Source: Gambelia wislizenii
Taxonomy: Eukaryota; Chordata; Lepidosauria; Squamata; Crotaphytidae
Reading direction: 5' to 3'
Assembly: GCA_030847615.1 (NCBI GenBank)
Contig: JAUMIR010000002.1
Location: 112,042,309 to 112,106,308, forward strand
Length of the DNA stretch: 64,000 nucleotides
Part shown: positions 1-11,100 of the stretch, in pieces
Numbering within the stretch: position 1 is the stretch's first letter
How the letters are laid out: every line of letters starts with the position of its first letter
The notes under the pieces: model-generated
Database searches by the model: none
What the model was told of the DNA's origin: nothing
The model's input: the letters and a program-made list of their open reading frames with translations, nothing else
Position numbers and translations under genes: made by a program

Positions 1-261
1 TTTACTTAACCTCATTGACCTCTATGATTGATATGCAGAAGGTGACAGTACTTCCAGCACATTCAAGGACAGAAATCAAGTCGTCTAATGAGGGAACAGG
101 TGTAGCTCTATGGCTTCTCCACATTTCTTTACCATGCTTGCTTTTTCCTCAGAAGCCTCCCCTCTATTTTGTGAGTGAAAAGCAGGCAAATAAAATTTTT
201 ATAGAGTACTGGCTCTGGGTGGTGTAGTGGGTTTGACTTCTGCCACCAGGCAGATGAGTTA
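1..261. other. NISCH intron 3, no recognised feature
   Basis: AT-rich intronic sequence; nothing recognised apart from a short degenerate repeat edge near 210-255. Confidence 0.4.
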
Positions 262-475
262 GAATCATAGAATCATAGAGTTGGAAGAGACCTCAAGAGC
301 CATCCAGTCCAACCCCCTGCCATGCAGGAATACATAATCAAACCATCTCCAACAGATGGCCATCCAGCCTCTCTTTAAAAACCTCCAAAGAAGGAGACTC
401 CACCACACTACGAAGCAGTGTATTCCACTTCCAAACAGCTCTTACTGTCAGGAAGTTCCTCCTGATGTTTGTCCA
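262..475 (-). mobile_element. CR1 LINE 3' end fragment
   Basis: The reverse complement ends in the CR1 terminal octamer repeat (ATTCTATG units at 262-280) after the typical tract in which a line 'ggactagatggcc' type sequence precedes the tail. It is a 3'-end fragment without intact coding sequence. Confidence 0.75.
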
Positions 476-581
476 CTGGTATGGAAAGGGTTAATTTGTA
501 TTAATGACTTACTAGATAATTTTTGTGCTACTGTGGCAGTTTGAGGCTGGGGAAAAATAGGAAAGCTGAGAATTGGTTATA

Positions 582-1632
582 TAATCATAGATTTGGAAGG
601 GGCCTCATGGGCCATCTAGTCCAACCCCCTGCTCAATGCAGGATCTCCAGCTAAAGCTTCCCCAGCATGTAGCTGTCCAGCTTCAACTTCCTGAAGACAT
701 CCAGAGAAGAAGACTCCACCACCTACTAGGCAACTGACTCCATTACCAAACTGCTCTTACTGTCAAGAAGTTACTTCTAATGTCCAATCAAAACTACTCT
801 CTTGTAACTTCAAAGCATTAGACCTGGTCCTACCCTCTTGGGCAGCAAAGAGCAGGGCTGCCCTGTCCTCTCTATGACAGCCCTTGAGGTATTGAAAGAG
901 CGCAATCATGTCACTCCTCAGTCTTCTCTTCACCAAGCTGAACATGCCCAGTTCCTTCAACCTTTCCTCATATGTTTTGTTCTCCATACCTCTTATCATT
1001 CTGGTTGCCCTTCTCTGAATTTGCTCCAACGTGTCTATACCCTTCTTTAAATGAGGCTTCCAGAACTGAACATAGAACTCCAGATGAGGCCTAACCAGGG
1101 CAGAATATAGGGGGACTATTACTTCCCTCAACTTGGAAACTGTGCTTCTGTTAATGCAGGCTAACATAGCATTCACCTTCTCTGCTGCAGCATCACATTG
1201 CTGGCTCATTTTCAACTTATGATCAACAATAAACCCAAGGTCCCCCATTCTATACCTGTTAATTTCGTTTTTGCAGCCTAATTGAAGAATTTTGCATTTC
1301 AATCCCACAGCCTCACTAATGACTGGGAGGACCACCTGGCTGTTGAGGTGAGACCTCAGAGGGCTCTTGGGAACTGTAGCCCAACAACATCTGGGGACCC
1401 ACAGGTTGAGAACAACTGTCCTACCCCATCATCTAAGTGTCTAAAAATGTTGAAGAGTAATGACCCTAGGATAGAACACTGAGGCACCCTACTCGAGACC
1501 TCCTTCCAGTCTGAAGCACAGCCACTGATGATTCTTTGAGCACATTCTCCTACCTGACAGTGTTCTCATCTATTCCACATTTAATCATTTACTAATTAAA
1601 ACATTATGGGGGACCTTGTTACCTGGCCATGT
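582..1632 (-). mobile_element. CR1 LINE, 3' part with reverse-transcriptase C-terminus (copy A)
   Basis: The minus-strand frame at 763-1335 encodes the CR1 ORF2 C-terminal region (VPLYSALVRPHLEF, IQRRATRMIRGMEN, LKELGMFSLVKRRLRSD), typical of chicken-repeat-1 LINEs. The 3' tail reaches about 582. An unrelated stretch near 1345-1430 interrupts the CR1 homology. Positions 820-1632 are repeated almost perfectly at 3708-4520. The last 16 bases (1617-1632) are the start of the solo LTR that is complete at 4505-5417. Confidence 0.85.
820..1632. repeat. 813-bp direct repeat, left copy (pairs with 3708-4520)
   Basis: The identity starts at agacctgg (820 and 3708) and ends at ggccatgt (1632 and 4520). 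Bases outside differ at once. The two copies directly abut the two ends of the LINE at 1633-3707, so they have the position of a target-site duplication. Confidence 0.9.
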
Positions 1633-3707
1633 CTCTCTCTCTGGCTTTTCTTCGCAAACGAAGATTCAGGAAGGACTCATCCCACGCTTTCTGCAAGCGC
1701 GCTGATGACTAAAAAGGCCAATCCGAGATAAACAAGTCCGGTTGCAAAAAGCACAGCAGAAGGTCTCCTTGGGTGATGTTTTTGGGTTGTGATTCTTTCT
1801 GCGTTGTCGTTTCTCTTCAAGACTTGTTCGGCGTGAGTTCTCAAATAAGGCTGCAGCATTGTGGATAGTGCGTCTCCATGCCTCCCGATGTGAGGCCAGG
1901 GCGGACCACTGTTGGTGATCAATTTGGCCAAGCCTGAGATGTTGTTTCAGGGAGTCTTTGTATCGCTTTTTTGGAGCGCCCCTCTTACGCTGACCCGTGG
2001 TGAGTTCACCGTAGAGTAGTATTTTTGGGAGGCGATGGTCCTCCATCCTAGAAACGTGCCCTGCCCAGCGCAGCTGTATTCTCAATATCATGGCCTCAAT
2101 GCTGGTGATCCCTGCTTGCTCAAGGACAGCAACATTCGTCACATAGTCAGTCCAGTGTATATTTAGGATTGTGCGTAGACAGCGCTGATGAAAGCACTCG
2201 AGGAGTCGTAGGTGGTGGCGATAGGTGACCCATGTTTCAGATCCATAAAGGAGGATAGACAGTACGATGGCTCTATACACACTGATTTTTGTGCTTTGCC
2301 TCAGGTGTTTATTGCTCCAGACTCTTTTGTGAAGTCTTCCAAATGCACTATATGCCTTTGCTAATCTGTGATCGATCTCTTTGTCAATCTTGGCATCTGA
2401 GGAGATGATGCTTCCCAGGTAGGTGAACTGCTGAACGGACTTGAGCACTGATTTGCCGACGGCAATGTGGGGATGGTGGTGTTCGTCCTGTGGTGCAGGC
2501 TGGTAAAGAACTTCTGTTTTCTTCAGGTTGACTTCTAGCCCAAACAGCTCTGCAGCTGTTGCAAAGCAGGATGTTAGGCGCTGCAGAGCTGCTTCTGTGT
2601 GGGCAACAAGGGCAGCAGCATCGGCAAAGAGCAGCTCACGGACTAGATAGTTTAGAGTCTTAGTGTGAGCCCTCAGACGGCTTAAGTTAAACAAGCTACC
2701 ATCAGTACGGTAGCGTATATAGATGCCGTCGTCTTCTTCAAGCTCTGCCAAAGCCCTTTGGAGCATCGTGCTAAAGAAGATTGTAAATAAAGTTGGTGCA
2801 AGAACACAACCTTGCTTCACTCCATTAGTTATTAGAAAGGGCTCTGAAAGAGCATCGCCATATCTGACTTGACCACGCTGTCCCTCGTGTAGCAAGATAA
2901 TCATTTTAAGGAATTTGGGGGGACATCCTAGTCTTTCCAGGATCTGCCACAGACCTTTTCTACTTACAGTGTCAAAGGCTTTGGTGAGGTCGACAAATGT
3001 TACATAGAGACCCTTGTTCTGCTCCCTACATTTTTCTTGCAGTTGCCTAAGGGCAAATACCATGTCTGTAGTGCTCCTATTGGCTCTGAAGCCACATTGG
3101 CTTTCAGGGAGAAGTTCTTCTGCAATAGCAGGAACTAACCTGTTCAGGAGTATCCTTGCAAGGATTTTTCCAGCAATAGAGAGCAGTGTTATGCCTCGAT
3201 AGTTTGAGCAATCGGATTTTGCTCCTTTTTTCTTGTACAGGGTGATGATGACTGCATCTCGGAGGTCTGATGGCAGTTCCCCTTTTTCCCAGCAATTCAC
3301 AAGGAGTTCATGGAATTTATTGTGGAGTACATGACCTCCGTGTTTCCAAACTTCAAGTGGGATTCCATCAATCCCAGCTGCCTTGCCGTTTTTCATCTGC
3401 TGTATGGCCTTAAGGGTCTCTTCCAAAGTGGGAGCTATGTCCAATTCATTTTTCATTGGTTTTTGTATCATATATTGGATAGCTGAGGCTTGGACTACTC
3501 GGTTGGCGCTAAAGAGACTTTGAAAATGTTCAGCCCAACGATTTAGGATGGAGGCTTTATCAGTAATTAATGTTTGACCATCTGTACTGTATAAGGAGCT
3601 TTGGACCTGATAAGTAGGTCCAAACACTGCTTTAAGAGCTTCATAAAATCCTCTATGATCACCCAGATCTGCACAGCATTGGGTCTTTTCTGCTATATTG
3701 ATCCACC
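1633..3707 (-). mobile_element. 5'-truncated non-CR1 LINE with RT and C-terminal zinc finger
   Basis: The minus strand holds an open frame from the 5' truncation point (3707) to a stop at 1666 (about 680 codons; methionine-type start at 3627). It has reverse-transcriptase motifs in order: NGKAAGIDGIP, NYRGITLLS, QCGFRANRSTTD, FVDLTKAFDTV, NGVKQGCVLAPTLF and FADA in place of the catalytic FADD. A thumb/connection region ([36 protein letters not shown]) follows. The C-terminus carries a C-x2-C-x12-H-x4-C finger (CAFC to HQRAC). The endonuclease is missing. The 3' UTR is about 35 bases, with a 16-base hairpin (1649-1664) and a short (CT)n tail on the plus strand. The clade (RTE-like or other) is not resolved. 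The element sits between two 813-bp direct repeats. Confidence 0.88.
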
Positions 3708-4504
3708 AGACCTGGTCCTACCCTCTTGGGCAGCAAAGAGCAGGGCTGCCCTGTCCTCTCTATGACAGCCCTTGAGGTATTGAAAGAGCGCAATCATGTC
3801 ACTCCTCAGTCTTCTCTTCACCAAGCTGAACATGCCCAGTTCCTTCAACCTTTCCTCATATGTTTTGTTCTCCATACCTCTTATCATTCTGGTTGCCCTT
3901 CTCTGAATTTGCTCCAACGTGTCTATACCCTTCTTTAAATGAGGCTTCCAGAACTGAACATAGAACTCCAGATGAGGCCTAACCAGGGCAGAATATAGGG
4001 GGACTATTACTTCCCTCAACTTGGAAACTGTGCTTCTGTTAATGCAGGCTAACATAGCATTCACCTTCTCTGCTGCAGCATCACATTGCTGGCTCATTTT
4101 TAACTTATGATCAACAATAAACCCAAGGTCCCCCATTCTATACCTGTTAATTTCGTTTTTGCAGCCTAATTGAAGAATTTTGCATTTCAATCCCACAGCC
4201 TCACTAATGACTGGGAGGACCACCTGGCTGTTGAGGTGAGACCTCAGAGGGCTCTTGGGAACTGTAGCCCAACAACATCTGGGGACCCACAGGTTGAGAA
4301 CAACTGTCCTACCCCATCATCTAAGTGTCTAAAAATGTTGAAGAGTAATGACCCTAGGATAGAACACTGAGGCACCCTACTCGAGACCTCCTTCCAGTCT
4401 GAAGCACAGCCACTGATGATTCTTTGAGCACATTCTCCTACCTGACAGTGTTCTCATCTATTCCACATTTAATCATTTACTAATTAAAACATTATGGGGG
4501 ACCT
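3708..4504 (-). mobile_element. CR1 LINE, duplicated segment (copy B)
   Basis: Repeats copy A with an offset of exactly 2888 bases; the one base difference I found is near 1212/4100. It is the continuation of the same CR1 element on the other side of the LINE insertion and runs into a solo LTR at 4505. Confidence 0.85.
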
Positions 4505-4520
4505 TGTTACCTGGCCATGT
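3708..4520. repeat. 813-bp direct repeat, right copy
   Basis: The right partner of 820-1632. It includes the first 16 bases of the solo LTR at its right end. Confidence 0.9.
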
Positions 4521-5417
4521 ACCACTTCCCTATAATCATCGACACTTCATAAGGTCTAGTAGACCAGGGTGGGCCCAGATTGAGGTCAAATGGAGGTCAC
4601 CATGATCTAAATGAAGGTGTCATGGAAAATGACTGACAGATTGGCCCAAGGTAAGATTAAGTGAAGCCCCTAGTAAACAATGGCATCACCGAGATACATG
4701 CTAATCCCTTCTGGGATTCACTGGCAATGTGTCATCCATCATATACAAACATCCATTATCCCCAGAGAAGCCTTTCCTATCCCACAATACAGAGGTTGTC
4801 ATAAACCCATCAATTCTAACATCTCAGCCATTAATGTCAATTAGCAATGTAGTGGTTTCCTTCGTTTAACAGTGGGAAACCCATCTAAGTTCTATTTCAA
4901 AGCTCAAACACCCTTTCAGGACATGAAACAGGGTATAAATATTAGCCCCAAACAGAAACAGGGTATAAATATTAGTCCCAAACAAAAGCAAAGTGTGCAC
5001 ACAGTGCCACAGTTGAACACTACCACTCTGCTGGATCAGTGTGCCACCCTCAGGTCCAAGTTTGAGTCTTTTCCACTGCATGAAACTCTACTCTGCAGGA
5101 CTGGTAATTATCGCCCATACTCCCCAAATCTATTCCTTTATCCAACCGTTCTACCTTAACTCTTAATTAATCTTGTGTGATTCCTGTGAGCGTGTGCATG
5201 CGTGAATGCTTCCATGTTATTTGCCAATAAAAAACATTTTATTTCACTATAACACAGAGTTTTTGCAGTTAGTACCAGTATACATAGCTGCAAAGGTCCC
5301 ACAAGTTACCCAACTTCTTGCAGCCATTCATTTGAGCTATTATAACTCCTTCAATTAATAACATAAATTTGGCGTCACAAGTGGGTCCCCCATGGACCCC
5401 CACCAATTCTGGTAACA
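4505..5417. mobile_element. Solo LTR inserted in CR1
   Basis: A 913-bp unit begins TGTTACC and ends GGTAACA, perfect short inverted ends, flanked by a 4-bp duplication ACCT (4501-4504 and 5418-5421). CR1 sequence resumes on the far side. It contains TATAAATATTAG motifs near 4933 and 4960 and AATAAA near 5226, which fits a plus-strand LTR with U3, R and U5. No internal retroviral genes are attached. Confidence 0.7.
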
Positions 5418-5530
5418 ACCTTATCAAATGCTTTGCTGAAATCCAGATAAATGATATCTACAACATTCCCACCATCTACCATCTATTTAATAACAAGGCA
5501 GATTCAAGGTCTCACCATCAACCTATACAA
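5418..5530 (-). mobile_element. CR1 remnant to the right of the solo LTR
   Basis: The minus strand reads VVDIIYLDFSKAFDKV-like CR1 reverse-transcriptase coding sequence (5424-5475), the upstream continuation of the CR1 interrupted by the LTR. Confidence 0.7.
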
Positions 5531-5531
5531 A

Positions 5532-5962
5532 GTACAGTCGTCCCTTCACATTCGCGGGGGTTACGGGAACAAGACCCCCACGAAAGTGAAAAAACCACGA
5601 ATAATGACTGCCCTCCCCCTCCCCTGCCAAAGCGACCATGGGGCCTCCGGAAGCCCCATAGTCGCTTTCCCCCACCTTCCCCCTCCCTCCCAAGGCCTTC
5701 ACGGGGCCTCTGGAGACCCTCCCGAGGCCCTTTGGATGCCTCCCCGGCCCTCCCACCTCCCTCCCAAGGCCTACACGGGGCTTCCGGAGTGTCTCCGGAG
5801 GCCCCGTGGTTGCGTCCCCGGCCCTCCCCCCTCCCGCCCAAGGCCTACACGGGGCCTCCGGAGGCCCCGTTTCGCTGCTTTTGGGAGGGTGGGGGCCCTC
5901 CCAAAACTGCAAATATTCAAAACTGCGAATGCTAAGTTCGCAAATGTGGAGGGGCAACTGTA
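5532..5962. mobile_element. Tigger-like MITE with GC-rich internal repeats
   Basis: The ends are inverted copies: acagtcgtcccttcacattc at the left and, on the opposite strand at the right, acagttgcccctccacattt, with TA flanks. The interior is CpG-rich with three degenerate units of about 75-85 bases sharing caaggcctacacggggc (near 5692, 5768 and 5838). Proline-rich open frames here are by-products of this composition. Confidence 0.7.
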
Positions 5963-6708
5963 AGAAGCACTGGTGGATATTTTGAGGAACTCTGTTCATT
6001 ATTTATCTTTTTACCAAGAAATCCATTGTGAGCTTATGAGAACTGAAGGATTCTAATGGAACAGTTTTTAAAACCAGTGCCTTCCAAATACATCCACACA
6101 AAAGAATAATTGATGCCGCTTTTTATTTCCAAGGATTGACATTACAAATGACTCAACAGCTATTTTAATTGCTGATCAGTGCGGGAAAGGGAATCCCAGT
6201 GCTATGTAAAAGGATTATTTAACTTAAACACAAATGGAAAATTTAACCCAAGAATTGAAAAGCAACACTAGTTCAAGCAGAAGGTACAAAAGCTATTCTC
6301 TAGCGGCTAGCTATCAGACAGAACAATCCTCATGTAGCCTCCTGGAAGCAGTAGCGGCTGTGACCCCTTCAACAACATCTAGGGTTGATGATTTCAAAAG
6401 AAAATCTAGTTTTCAAAGAAGAATGTCCAACATAACATTTTTTTAAAATTAAAAAATGAACAGAAGAACAAAAACCTTGAAAATGCGCAACTTTCACAGA
6501 AGCTGAATGGTAGCATTGCTATATATCAGTCTCCAGTGTGTAAAGCAACATGGGACAAGAATTTTTTAATTTTTGAGATACCCATTCAAAAAATGAGAGG
6601 GCAGCTTGGACCACAAATGAGCACAGCTCAGCCTCACTGATTTTAGTGCAATCTAATTGTTAATAACTAGGCATTGGATTGAAGACTTGGTTTTGCCAAT
6701 ACTTAGAA
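5963..6708. other. NISCH intron 3 sequence
   Basis: No gene, RNA or clear repeat recognised; AT-rich intronic sequence. Confidence 0.4.
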
Positions 6709-6971
6709 GGTCCGCCCTGGCCTCACATCGGGAGGCATGGAGACGTACTATCCATAATGCTGCAGCCTTATTTGAGAACTCACGCCGAACAAGTCTTGAA
6801 GAGAAACGACAACGCAGAAAGAATCACAACACGGAAACATCACCCAAGGAGATCTTCTGCTGTGCTTTCTGCAACCGGACTTGTTTATCTCAGACTGGCC
6901 TTTTTAGTCATCAGCGCGCTTGCAGTAAGCACAGGATGAGTCCTTCCTGAATCTTCGTTTGTGAAGAAAAG

Positions 6972-7007
<36 letters not shown>
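6709..7007 (+). mobile_element. 3' end of the non-CR1 LINE (zinc-finger tail)
   Basis: Encodes the last about 80 residues of the same LINE protein as 1633-3707 ([19 protein letters not shown] to [13 protein letters not shown]), then the stop, the 3' hairpin (one G-T change in the stem) and a (GA)n tail. It is heavily 5'-truncated. Confidence 0.88.
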
Positions 7008-7010
<3 letters not shown>

Positions 7011-7109
7011 CTGATATTCTGTTTCTGAACATTACAAGACTACTTGGGACACGGAGAGCCTGCTTAATGCTTCAGTAAAACTGAGGTCAGCCTGTGCAGT
7101 GTTCAAAAA

Positions 7110-7290
7110 CTGATGACTAGTTTTTCTGCTAACATGAGCTTTTGTGGATATAAACCCACTTCTTTGGATGCAGTACAGAAGAAGTGGATTTATATCCATG
7201 ACAGCTCATGCTAAAATAAATATAAGTGAGTTTTAAAGATGCTGCTATATTCTCTCCCCTCTGCTCCTTTCTATGCTGCAAGAGACTAAC
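7110..7290. repeat. Interspersed repeat (aagctcatgctaaaataaat type)
   Basis: Resembles sequences at 14190-14345, 28640-28890 and 62280-62390 (tagcataa, tctcaaaggtgctaca motifs). The family is common in the window; its class is not determined. Confidence 0.45.
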
Positions 7291-7526
7291 ACAGATACTT
7301 CTCTGAAAGCTAGTTTTTTCTGTGTTAAGAGAAGCCAAGGCTGCAACCCAGTGCATAGTTATACACACTTAGAATACACTGAAATCAGTGGGGTTTAACT
7401 GTTCATACCATCCGCTCTTGAGAGTCAAAATTACTGTTTGACTCTCAATGTTGAATTAAGAAACAGCTTGTACAATTTCCTCAGAATACTAAATTTAAAT
7501 TTTAAAAACAAAAAGCACAGCAGCAT

Positions 7527-7529
<3 letters not shown>

Positions 7530-7560
<31 letters not shown>

Positions 7561-7835
7561 TTTATTTATACCCCGCCCCTCTGCTAAAAACAATCGGGGC
7601 GGCTTCCAACAATTAAAACATTATAATAATGACTAAAAACACCACCCACCCCCACCCTCCCACATAAAAAGACATTAAACACAATAAGATTAAAACCTTC
7701 TAGCTAAAAAAACACATTAAAAACAAATATATACATAATTTTTAAAAAGCCAGGAGACTGAGTTCCTGAGTCCGGGATCTAATCAGGAAAGGCCTGCCGA
7801 AAGAGATCTGTCTTTAGTGCTTTTTTAAAGCTACT
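7530..7835 (-). mobile_element. LINE 3' region (CR1/L2-like) with (TAA)n
   Basis: A (TAA)n run at 7530-7558 followed by tttatttataccccgccc and a long AT-rich stretch. This kind of 3' end is common in reptile LINEs and similar to 28300-28465 and 31670-31850. The clade is uncertain. Confidence 0.4.
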
Positions 7836-8016
7836 CAAGCTCATCAGCTGACGGATCTCATTATGCTATGAGGAGGGCTATAACTACCAAGTGAGCACTT
7901 GTGGGCACTCAGAAAAATAACCCACCATTACATTTAATTACATTTAATACAAAAATTAGAACTGCAGTGAACTCAAAATGTCTAACAGTAACCATGGTAG
8001 TAGCAAACATACTTAC

Positions 8017-8199
8017 ATATAAGTGAAAATGTAAGAACTGAGACAACACTTTAGGTGCAGCTAAGGGAAATGTGACAAGGAGAGTCTGTAGATATACTTC
8101 CAATTCCTTTTGTCTTTTTTCCACCAAGCTTTTGGAATTTTTGCCGATAATCTTCTTAGGAGGCAATAGATTTTTATCTATTTTCTTCTCTGAAACAAG
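8017..8199 (-). CDS. NISCH: NISCH coding exon 3 (PX domain, proline loop)
   Basis: This exon has 61 codons, from [10 protein letters not shown] to FLHFHLY, after a cttttacag acceptor and before a gtaagt donor, phase 0. It carries the LLPPKK PX loop and the [14 protein letters not shown] helix, nearly collinear with mammalian nischarin. Confidence 0.94.
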
Positions 8200-11100
8200 C
8201 TGTAAAAGACAAGCAGCTGAGTTCATGAATGAATCTGAGTGTTGCAAAACAAGAGTATTAGATGCTCATGCTAAATAAAAGAACCAACCTGAAACAATAC
8301 ATTTTGTGTTGGCCAATAAGTAATATGTTCTTAAATCATTATGACTAGTTTAAGGGGTGGCCTTATTTATTTTGAGCACAGAATAGTACCACTTTTCAAG
8401 TTGCACAAATATTTACAGATCGCAGATCCTTTTTGCATGGTCTACCAATGTTTTTATTGTGCTTCTTTTTTTGTCCTGGATGATGATTGGAGTTCTTGTG
8501 TAGGTATCTGTCCATGTGTGGGGGTTTTCTGGCCCCCAGTTTTGAAATACAATAGAATCAAAACTCGACACTTACGAAGGAATTCCACCCAGGGACAGGG
8601 GGATTCCCAGCAGATAATGGCCCATCAACCAACCATTAGCCAAACAGACACTAACGAGCCTTGCATTTCTATACCCAGAAACTAACCATTCAATTACACA
8701 AATTTACATATACTCCCCAACAGGGGTTCACAGCATATAAACTCCACACACACATGTACACAACCATTCTCTGAGGATGCCAGCCACAGATGCAGGCGAA
8801 ACGTCAGAAAGAAACTATCAGAACACAGCCTCACAGCCTGGGGGAAAAAAACCAAGGAAAATCTATGGATGCTGGCCGTGAAAGCCTTCGACTTCACAGT
8901 CTTGTAGTGTCATTAAAACCATTACTTGGCATAGGTTTTCATGGACTGCAGATCACTTTATCTGATTCAGTCCATGAAAGCTTATATGTGATAAAAGAGA
9001 ATGACTGTGTACATATATGTCGCTGTCTGTGGCAACCATAACTTACAACAACTTTATGGTAGACACCTCAAAATTTGGCAGTGTTTTTTTGGTTATCATT
9101 CAAGTTGCACTGCCAAGTTTCAAGCTGGAATTCCAAATGGATAGGGGGATGCTAGAAGCAAATGGGGGCCAGTCATAACACACCAGAAATCCATGCTAGA
9201 TGCCTCAAAATTTGAGGGCATGTTTTTGGTTGAAATGTAAGTGTCACTGCTAACGTAAGTCATAGTTTGAAAGGGAGGGCTTCCGAGAAGGAAAAAAGGA
9301 CATTTCTGCAGGCACTCACACACAACTGAGTTATCTTCCAAAAATAAGTATCCAGTTCTGTTTTTCAATTCATAAAAATGTCTCTGCACAATCTAACTCA
9401 GCAGGTCTTGCCCTCTGACAGTTATGAGCTTCTTTGACTAAACTCAGATGTACAAAAACAGACTAGATAAAATTGTGGGGAAATGTAAATGCTATGACGT
9501 TTAGTATGTTTGGCTAGCATATCTAATTTGCCTTTAACGAAGAATTGCTTTGTAGTAGTCTACTACTTTGTAGTAGTCTGAAGACTTCTCAAACTGAATC
9601 AGATGGAGGCTTTTACTTAACAAGCATCCTGTACTTTTTTTAATTACATGAAGCATGCCAGTATGTTGGGCCACAGAAGAACATTTGCTACAACAGAATT
9701 ATCAAAATGACTAACATTCAGCCAATGTTTTAAGATGCTGATTTTAGGATATTTACCTTTTCATGCAGGTCATGGAAGTCACTGTATCGATGTTTGACTA
9801 TCCACTGATGGCTTCCAACACTCACTTGAATTATATACACCTAAATGAAAACACAATCCTTTAACTTATCAAGAAACGCAAGATGGCCATTGTGTGTGTA
9901 TCCACAGGAAGATACAAGATCTCTTCAGCGTTCAGAACAGTGTTCAAATTAAATGAAACCTACCAAGGTACTAATGAAAGTGTTGTCTTACTATACATGT
10001 ACAGGATATCTAAATGCACACTTCAGAGGTTGACATTAACACAGGGTGACTAAATGACAAGCAAACAAATACGATCAAGTTCAAACTGTTTTCATATTTA
10101 CATGAACTTTTCTTCATGGTCACCCAGCAATGCTGCTTGCCATGGGTTAGTGACTATGCATTAGCTTGCATTAGAAGAACATTTAGAAATTAGGAAATTA
10201 GAAATTAGGAAATAATTGTGCTGCAGCTGGATTAACTATTAGAATGAACCAAAAATAATGAAACTGTTATTGATAACTGCTCATTTTACAGAACCTTAAA
10301 ATGCAGTACTCTGGATTGCATTCTATGATATAGAAGGCAAGATTTTTGAGAAAGACACTTTCTCCCTCCTCATGACTAAAATTTCATTTTCACAATGAAA
10401 CAGGGTGACACTTGACACTAGCAATAACCTCCATGTTAGCAAGACATGTTATGTGATAAATAAATTATAAAATCAAATGGATTTTAAAAATAATCATAGA
10501 ATATTTCCTAAGCATACATTTCAGTTACAGTATGTTAGTATCATCACACATTACACCTTGCTTTAGCAGAAAAGAAAGTAGATTGTCATTTAAGAATTAG
10601 TGATTCTCAAACAGAGCCATGCTTTGCATTTCCTCAATACTGAGAATATACCAAAAAAGGCACTCCAGAGTAACTACTTTAAGAAAGTTCCCACATCTTC
10701 CAACATAAAGCATGATTTAGCATACATGTTTATTTTCCTTATTTCAAAGAACTATTCGTATTTATTTGTATATATTTTCAAACTGAATGCATGGGGTTGG
10801 TACAACCTGTTGATGAAAAAATGTTATTATTGAATTCAATTACTGAAGGAGGAAGCTTGAGCTTCATCAATTCCTCACTTTAACTGTAACTCATCACACC
10901 TTATTGCAAGCTTTTTCTAAGGTCTCCCAAACCCTCTGGAGAGGCTTTTTGAAAGAATGGGGCTGCAGGTGTAAACAGGGAACAGAGGATCTGTTATACA
11001 TGGATACCTCTACTCTCACAATCCCCTCTACAAGAATAAGATTTGCTGGTAAAATAAAAAAAAATTACATTTTAAAGAAGTGGGCAGGAAAAGGGGCAAA

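Noticed and set aside
1666..3627. 653-codon open frame as a host gene
   Set aside because: It is a reverse transcriptase of a LINE, repeated as fragments five more times in the window and lacking introns.
5340..5400. Retroviral primer site (ttggcgtcacaagtggg) after an LTR end
   Set aside because: The LTR boundaries TGTTACC and GGTAACA with ACCT on both sides place this inside the LTR, so it is not a primer site.
5369..5963. Three long proline-rich open frames on both strands
   Set aside because: They follow from the CpG-rich repeated core of a MITE and have no recognised domain.
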